Shown here: positions 59,150 through 64,000 of the stretch, in pieces
How the letters are laid out: each line of letters starts with the position of its first letter
How positions within the stretch are numbered: the stretch's first letter is position 1
From: Oxalobacteraceae bacterium
GTDB lineage: Bacteria > Pseudomonadota > Gammaproteobacteria > Burkholderiales > Burkholderiaceae_D
Reading direction: 5' to 3'
Assembly: GCA_030698225.1 (NCBI GenBank)
Contig: JAUYNR010000022.1
Location: 62,001-126,000, forward strand
DNA: 64,000 bases
The notes under the pieces: model-generated
Databases searched by the model: none
What the model was told of the DNA's origin: nothing
The model's input: only the letters and a program-made list of their open reading frames with translations
Made by a program: the position numbers and the translations under genes

Positions 59150-60214
59150 ATGGCCATATCATCGCTCTCAAGCCCGGCCATCGGGCGTACCCGCAGCGGC
59201 ATCCGGCACTGGCTGCTGCCGCTGGCGGTCGCCGTCGTGCTCGCCGCGCTGCCGATGTTTTTGTCGTCCTATCTGCAGGACCTGGTGCTGAAGATCGTGA
59301 TTTATGCAATCTTCGCGCTCAGCCTTGAACTGCTGGTCGGCACCACCGGCCTGATCAGTCTCGGCCATGCCGCATTCTTTGGCATTGCCGCATACATCAC
59401 GGTGCTGGCATCGTCCGATTCGTCGGCTTCCTCGATCTTCTGGCTGCTGCCGCTGGCGATGCTCGGCGCCGGCGCGTATGCGCTGTTCGTCGGCGCGCTC
59501 AGCCTGCGCACCAAAGGCGTGTACTTCATCATGGTGACGCTGGCGTTTGCGCAGATGGCTTATTTCGTGTTTCACGATACGGCTCTCGGCGGCGGCAGCG
59601 ATGGCATTTTCCTGTATTTCCGGCCGGGACTGCGGATCGGCGACTTCACTCTGCTTGACATGGAACAGCCGCTGCACATGTATTTTTTTGCGATCGGCGC
59701 TCTGGCGGCAAGCTACGCGTTGCTGGCGATGGTGCAGCGTTCCCGCTTCGGCCATGCGCTGGCCGGCATCCGCGCCAACGAGCAGCGCATGCGCGCCACC
59801 GGTTACAACACGTATATCTACAAACTGGCGGCGTTCGTCATCGCTGCCATGCTGGCAGGCCTGTCGGGGTTCCTGATGGTGACGAAAAACGGCATCGTCA
59901 ATCCGGAGCTGTTGTCATGGCATGAATCCGGCGCGGTGCTGCTGATGATTATCCTGGGCGGCTTGGGCAGCTTGCGCGGCGCCATCATCGGCGCTGCGGC
60001 CTTCATCCTGCTGAAAGAATTTTATTCATCCGAAGCGATCTTCGGCCAGCTCGCGCATAGCTGGCAAATGACGCTGGGCCTGACGATGATATTTTTTGTC
60101 GCCGTCATGCCAAACGGCCTGATCGGTCTGGCCGCGCAATGGAAGCGCAGCAGAGCCGGCAAGAGCCTTTCGACGCCCCGCCTGCCCAAAGATAAGGAGA
60201 CCCGTCATGACTAA
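59150..60214 (+). CDS. branched-chain-type ABC permease (LivM-like)
   Basis: ELLVGTTGLISLGHAAFFGIAAY; LLMIILGGLGSLRGAIIGA. Confidence 0.9.
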   Translation: MAISSLSSPAIGRTRSGIRHWLLPLAVAVVLAALPMFLSSYLQDLVLKIVIYAIFALSLELLVGTTGLISLGHAAFFGIAAYITVLASSDSSASSIFWLLPLAMLGAGAYALFVGALSLRTKGVYFIMVTLAFAQMAYFVFHDTALGGGSDGIFLYFRPGLRIGDFTLLDMEQPLHMYFFAIGALAASYALLAMVQRSRFGHALAGIRANEQRMRATGYNTYIYKLAAFVIAAMLAGLSGFLMVTKNGIVNPELLSWHESGAVLLMIILGGLGSLRGAIIGAAAFILLKEFYSSEAIFGQLAHSWQMTLGLTMIFFVAVMPNGLIGLAAQWKRSRAGKSLSTPRLPKDKETRHD

Positions 60215-60989
60215 CGCAAGCTCTGCAGCCTCTGCAGCAGCGCCGCTGTTGCAAGCGACAGCGCTCACGCGGCGCTTCGGCGGCCTGGCTGCCGTCAACA
60301 ATGTTTCGGTAGACTTGCACATCGGCGAAGTGCATGCGGTGATCGGCACCAACGGCGCCGGCAAATCGACCCTGATCAACATGCTGTCGGGCGAGATTGC
60401 TGCATCGAGCGGCGCAATCACATTGAGCGGAACCGATATTACCGGATGGCCGCAGGCGCGCCGGGCGCGCGCCGGCATCGGCCGCAGCTACCAGCGCACC
60501 ACCATATTTCCCAAGTTCACTGCGCTGGAGAACTGCCGCCTGGCAGCGCAAGCGGCAGCGCAGCGACCCTGGATGCTATGGGAGGCGGCAGCAAGCTGCC
60601 CGCATAGCGTGGAGACCGCATGGCATGCGCTGGAAGCCGCCGGCCTGCACGACTCCGCGCTTCTGATCGCCGGCACCATCAGCCACGGCCAGCAGCGCCA
60701 GCTGGAAATCGCCATGTGTCTTGCCACCAGTCCCAAGGTATTGCTGCTCGATGAGCCGCTTGCAGGCATGGGCGCGGAAGAGACCGATCGCATGCTTTCC
60801 ATGCTTGAAAGGCTGAAAACCGCGCATGCGATTTTGCTGGTCGAGCACGACATGGATGCGGTGTTCCGGGTAGCCGACCGCATCACCGTGATGGTCAACG
60901 GACAAGTCATTGCGACTGACGTGCCGGACAATATCCGCAACAACAACGACGTCAAAGTAGCCTACCTGGGCGAAACGCATTCAGCTTGA
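60207..60989 (+). CDS. ABC ATP-binding protein (LivG-like)
   Basis: GTNGAGKSTLINMLSGE Walker A; SHGQQRQLEIAMCLATSPKVLLLDEP. Confidence 0.92.
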   Translation: MTNASSAASAAAPLLQATALTRRFGGLAAVNNVSVDLHIGEVHAVIGTNGAGKSTLINMLSGEIAASSGAITLSGTDITGWPQARRARAGIGRSYQRTTIFPKFTALENCRLAAQAAAQRPWMLWEAAASCPHSVETAWHALEAAGLHDSALLIAGTISHGQQRQLEIAMCLATSPKVLLLDEPLAGMGAEETDRMLSMLERLKTAHAILLVEHDMDAVFRVADRITVMVNGQVIATDVPDNIRNNNDVKVAYLGETHSA

Positions 60990-60996
60990 GCCAACC

Positions 60997-61698
60997 ATGC
61001 TAAAAATCAGATCACTCAACACCTATTACGGCGACAGCCATATCCTGCATGGCGTCGATCTGGATATTCCCGAAGGCAAGGCAGTCGGACTGCTGGGGCG
61101 CAACGGGATGGGAAAGACCACGCTGATCCGCAGCCTGATGGGCTTCGTGCCGGCGGCCTCAGGACACGTATTTTGGCGCGGCAAGGATGTCACCGGCTAC
61201 ACCCCCGAACGCATGGCGCGCCTGGGCATAGGCTACGTCCCGGAAGGTCGCGGGATATTCCCCAATCTTTCGGTCCGAGAAAATCTGCTGATGAGTGCGC
61301 GGCCCGGGGCTACAGGCAGACGCGACTGGACCTACCAGCGCGTGCTGGAGACTTTTCCCAGACTGACCGAGCGACTCGACCACGGCGGCCAACAGCTATC
61401 CGGCGGAGAACAGCAAATGCTGTCAATAGGCCGGGCCCTGATGACCAACCCCGATCTGCTGATTCTGGACGAGGCCACCGAAGGATTGGCGCCGCTGATC
61501 GTTCAGGAAATCTGGCGCGTGATCAGCCAAATAAGTCAGACCGGCATCAGCACGCTGATCGTGGACCGCAACTATCAATCCGTTCTCAGGCATACCGATG
61601 TGGCAGTCATCCTGGAAAAAGGAGAAATCGCGCTGACGGGCGAATCGACAACCTTGTTGAATTCCCCCGACAAGCTGTCGCGTTATCTTGGCGTATAG
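60997..61698 (+). CDS. ABC ATP-binding protein (LivF-like)
   Basis: GRNGMGKTTLIRSLMG; LSGGEQQMLSIGRALMTNPDLLILDEATEGLAP. Confidence 0.92.
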   Translation: MLKIRSLNTYYGDSHILHGVDLDIPEGKAVGLLGRNGMGKTTLIRSLMGFVPAASGHVFWRGKDVTGYTPERMARLGIGYVPEGRGIFPNLSVRENLLMSARPGATGRRDWTYQRVLETFPRLTERLDHGGQQLSGGEQQMLSIGRALMTNPDLLILDEATEGLAPLIVQEIWRVISQISQTGISTLIVDRNYQSVLRHTDVAVILEKGEIALTGESTTLLNSPDKLSRYLGV

Positions 61699-61776
61699 GC
61701 GCGCATCTTCGTGCGCCAGCTGGCGCCAACTATTTTCAGAGCAATCCGGGCAATCTGATTTTCAAAGGAATCTTTT

Positions 61777-62373
61777 ATGCGTGTTTCATCCAATCATATT
61801 GCGATACGTGTCATCCAGGACGAGCACGATCGATTGTCGGCTGTGATCCATGGCATGCAGTATTTCGTGCGTGCCATCAACAAGACAGCGAAAGCGCCGG
61901 AGCCCAAGGTATTCCGGGCCATGATGCTTTACATCAGCGAGTACCCGGAGAAAGTGCATCATCCGAAAGAAGATCAATACCTGTTTTCGCGATTACGCCT
62001 GCGCACCGATCAGGTCAATCAGACCCTGGATGAACTGGAGTCCCAACATGCGCAAGGCGAGTCGCAGGCGCATGCACTGGAATGCGCCCTTACGCACTAT
62101 GAACTTGAAGGCGCCGCAGCATTCCAGCCATTTTTCGACATGGTGGAAGCCTATGCAAAATTCTATTTCAGTCATATGGGCATGGAAGAAGATGCAGTTC
62201 TTCCTGCTGCCGTTAAATTCCTGACGCCGGACGACTGGGCCGTGATCGATGCGCAGTTTGCTGCCAATGCGGACCCGCTTGCCGGCGGCGAATACAAGGA
62301 GAGCTTCGACAAGCTGTTTTCGCTGATTGTAAACATCACCCCTGCGCCGCTAGGGTTGGGGCCGGCAATCTAG
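61777..62373 (+). CDS. hemerythrin-domain protein (paralog of 55647..56135)
   Basis: DEHDRL, MMLYISEYPEKVHHPKEDQYLFSRL, YFSHMGMEEDAVLP. Confidence 0.85.
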   Translation: MRVSSNHIAIRVIQDEHDRLSAVIHGMQYFVRAINKTAKAPEPKVFRAMMLYISEYPEKVHHPKEDQYLFSRLRLRTDQVNQTLDELESQHAQGESQAHALECALTHYELEGAAAFQPFFDMVEAYAKFYFSHMGMEEDAVLPAAVKFLTPDDWAVIDAQFAANADPLAGGEYKESFDKLFSLIVNITPAPLGLGPAI

Positions 62374-62921
62374 CCTGAAGATTGCGCAAGAAGGGCAAGG
62401 ATTACCATAAGTGATTGATAAAATTAGAGTTATCTAAAAACGCATTCGTCGACACAAACAGCACCTTGCGTCCAACCGGTGCCGAGAATAGCCCTTCCCC
62501 CCTTCCATTGTCTGCCCAGCACGAGTGACGACTACCCCCACTTCGCATGGGGTGGGGCAAACTTCGCCCAATACAACTTAATGTCGCCGATTGGGCCGAC
62601 AGTCGATCAGATTCCCGGCATCAACCAATTTCATGAAATATTCAGGCTAGTTTCAGGTTAGTAATTGCGCCATCAGTTGCCCCTCAATATTTCCTCCCCC
62701 ATCATTACTTCACTATGCCAATGCGCCCATTTCCGCAAAGATCGGGCATTGCCGGTTTGGGTTAACCCATCGCCATTTCCCGTTGACAGAGTTAAAACCG
62801 CAATATAAAATCAAAACATGCAAGATAATTCATGCAATACTCTTCTTCATGTACTATGATACATATATTGAAGTGGCCGCGCTGACAGGCGCAGGCTCAG
62901 ATCCGGGGGATGGTTGCACTA

Positions 62922-64000
62922 ATGGATACGAAAACTCAAACGATTACCTGGTGGAAATCAGGCAAACCTGCGGCAGCCGCATTGTTCGGCCCGCTGGTCG
63001 AAATCACGATCGACGGCAACAGCGTGTCCGCCCCTGCCGGCAGTTCAGTGCTGTCGGCGGCCACCGCGGCCGGCATTTACATACCGGCGCTGTGCGCGCA
63101 TCCCGATCTGCCGCCATCCTGCCAGCGCGGTGACAAAGACGGCGGCTGCGGCTTGTGTCTGGTTGAGGTTGCCGGTGAAGACGGAGCGCAAAAATCGTGT
63201 TCGATGGCGGTCGAGGCCGGCATGTCGATCAGCACCACCACGGCGGAAATCCAGCAGATGCGCGCGGCCGCAATTGCCAAAACGCTCGGCACCCATCCGC
63301 ATGTCTGCCTGACCTGCCCGCAGCGCGATGGCTGCAGCCGCACCACCTGCTCGTACGGCAATCCGGTCGAGACGCGCTGCTGCTCGATCTTCAATAGCTG
63401 CGAACTGCGCAAGGTGTCCGACTACATCGGCATCCCGAATACCACTCCGCCCTACAAACCGGCACGCCTGCCGGTGGTGCTGGACGAACCGTTTTACGAC
63501 CGCGACTACAACCTGTGCATCGATTGCCGGCGCTGCCTGTTGGCCTGCAACGACGTGCGCGGTGTCGGCTGCCTCGAAGTCAAGGAAGAAGCCGATGGCC
63601 GCAAATGGATCGGCACCATCAAGCCGACGCTGCTCGAATCGGGCTGCAAATTCTGCAGCGCCTGCGTCGAAGTGTGCCCGACCGGCGCACTGATGGACCG
63701 CACGCTCGACGTCTCGCACAAGGAAGCATCGCAGGTGCCGTGCAAGGCTGCCTGCCCGGCCGGGATCGACGTGCCGCGCTACGTGCAGCTGGTTGGTCTT
63801 GGCAAGTACAGCGAAGCGACTGCGGTGGTGCGCGAAAAGCTGCCGTTCCCCGGCATCCTGGGCCGCGCCTGCTTTTCCCCGTGCGAATCGGCTTGCCGCC
63901 GCAAGCATCTGGATCAACCGCTGTCGATCCGCAGCCTGAAACGACTGGCCGCCGACAACGACACCGGCCTGTGGCGTGCGCTGTCCAAGCAATTGCCGGC
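62922..64000 (+). CDS. Fe-S/FAD oxidoreductase, NuoG-like N-terminus plus GltD-like domain (3' truncated by window)
   Basis: Open frame from ATG 62922 (or 62910) to window end: CQRGDKDGGCGLCLVEV, HPHVCLTCPQRDGCSRTTC, CIDCRRCLLACN, CKFCSACVEVCPTGAL, VPCKAACPAGIDVPRYVQL, GRACFSPCESACRR. Confidence 0.8.
   Translation, partial: MDTKTQTITWWKSGKPAAAALFGPLVEITIDGNSVSAPAGSSVLSAATAAGIYIPALCAHPDLPPSCQRGDKDGGCGLCLVEVAGEDGAQKSCSMAVEAGMSISTTTAEIQQMRAAAIAKTLGTHPHVCLTCPQRDGCSRTTCSYGNPVETRCCSIFNSCELRKVSDYIGIPNTTPPYKPARLPVVLDEPFYDRDYNLCIDCRRCLLACNDVRGVGCLEVKEEADGRKWIGTIKPTLLESGCKFCSACVEVCPTGALMDRTLDVSHKEASQVPCKAACPAGIDVPRYVQLVGLGKYSEATAVVREKLPFPGILGRACFSPCESACRRKHLDQPLSIRSLKRLAADNDTGLWRALSKQLP

Overview
A 64 kb betaproteobacterial chromosome segment (style suggests Burkholderiales/Oxalobacteraceae; inference only). 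Main modules: (1) 0-20 kb, mostly housekeeping or accessory genes: a cytochrome b561 ORF broken by an in-frame TGA, CBS protein, PEP-mutase-like protein, RelE-type toxin-antitoxin pair, EamA transporter, SseA-type sulfurtransferase, class A PBP-like protein, CHASE-PAS-GAF-GGDEF-EAL protein, two tandem DUF3108 proteins, PhaM-like protein, MFS transporter and acetyl-CoA hydrolase/transferase. (2) 19.5-23.6 kb, a mobile region: IS91-family transposase plus tyrosine recombinase, with what looks like a decayed integron (intI N-terminal remnant and attC-like hairpin). (3) 23.7-35.4 kb, a PQQ/alcohol-oxidation island: two MoxY/NarX-type two-component systems bracket an unusual pqqE-[31 aa]-PuuD-like-SerC-like-DHOD-like-pqqA-pqqD operon without pqqB/pqqC, followed by ExaA-type quinoprotein ethanol dehydrogenase, pentapeptide-repeat protein and PedF-like cytochrome c. 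(4) 35.7-62.4 kb, an aerobic benzoyl-CoA (box) island: NAD-type formate dehydrogenase with fused FdsG-FdsB, beta-oxidation genes, boxA, boxB, boxC, boxR, DUF4863, boxD, benzoate-CoA ligase, a Liv-type ABC transporter and two hemerythrin-like proteins. (5) From 62.9 kb, an Fe-S/FAD oxidoreductase ORF running off the window. Several palindromic/REP-like repeats and an AT-rich repeat carrying a conserved mini-ORF are scattered through the window. All identifications come from reading translations and motifs; no database search was run.
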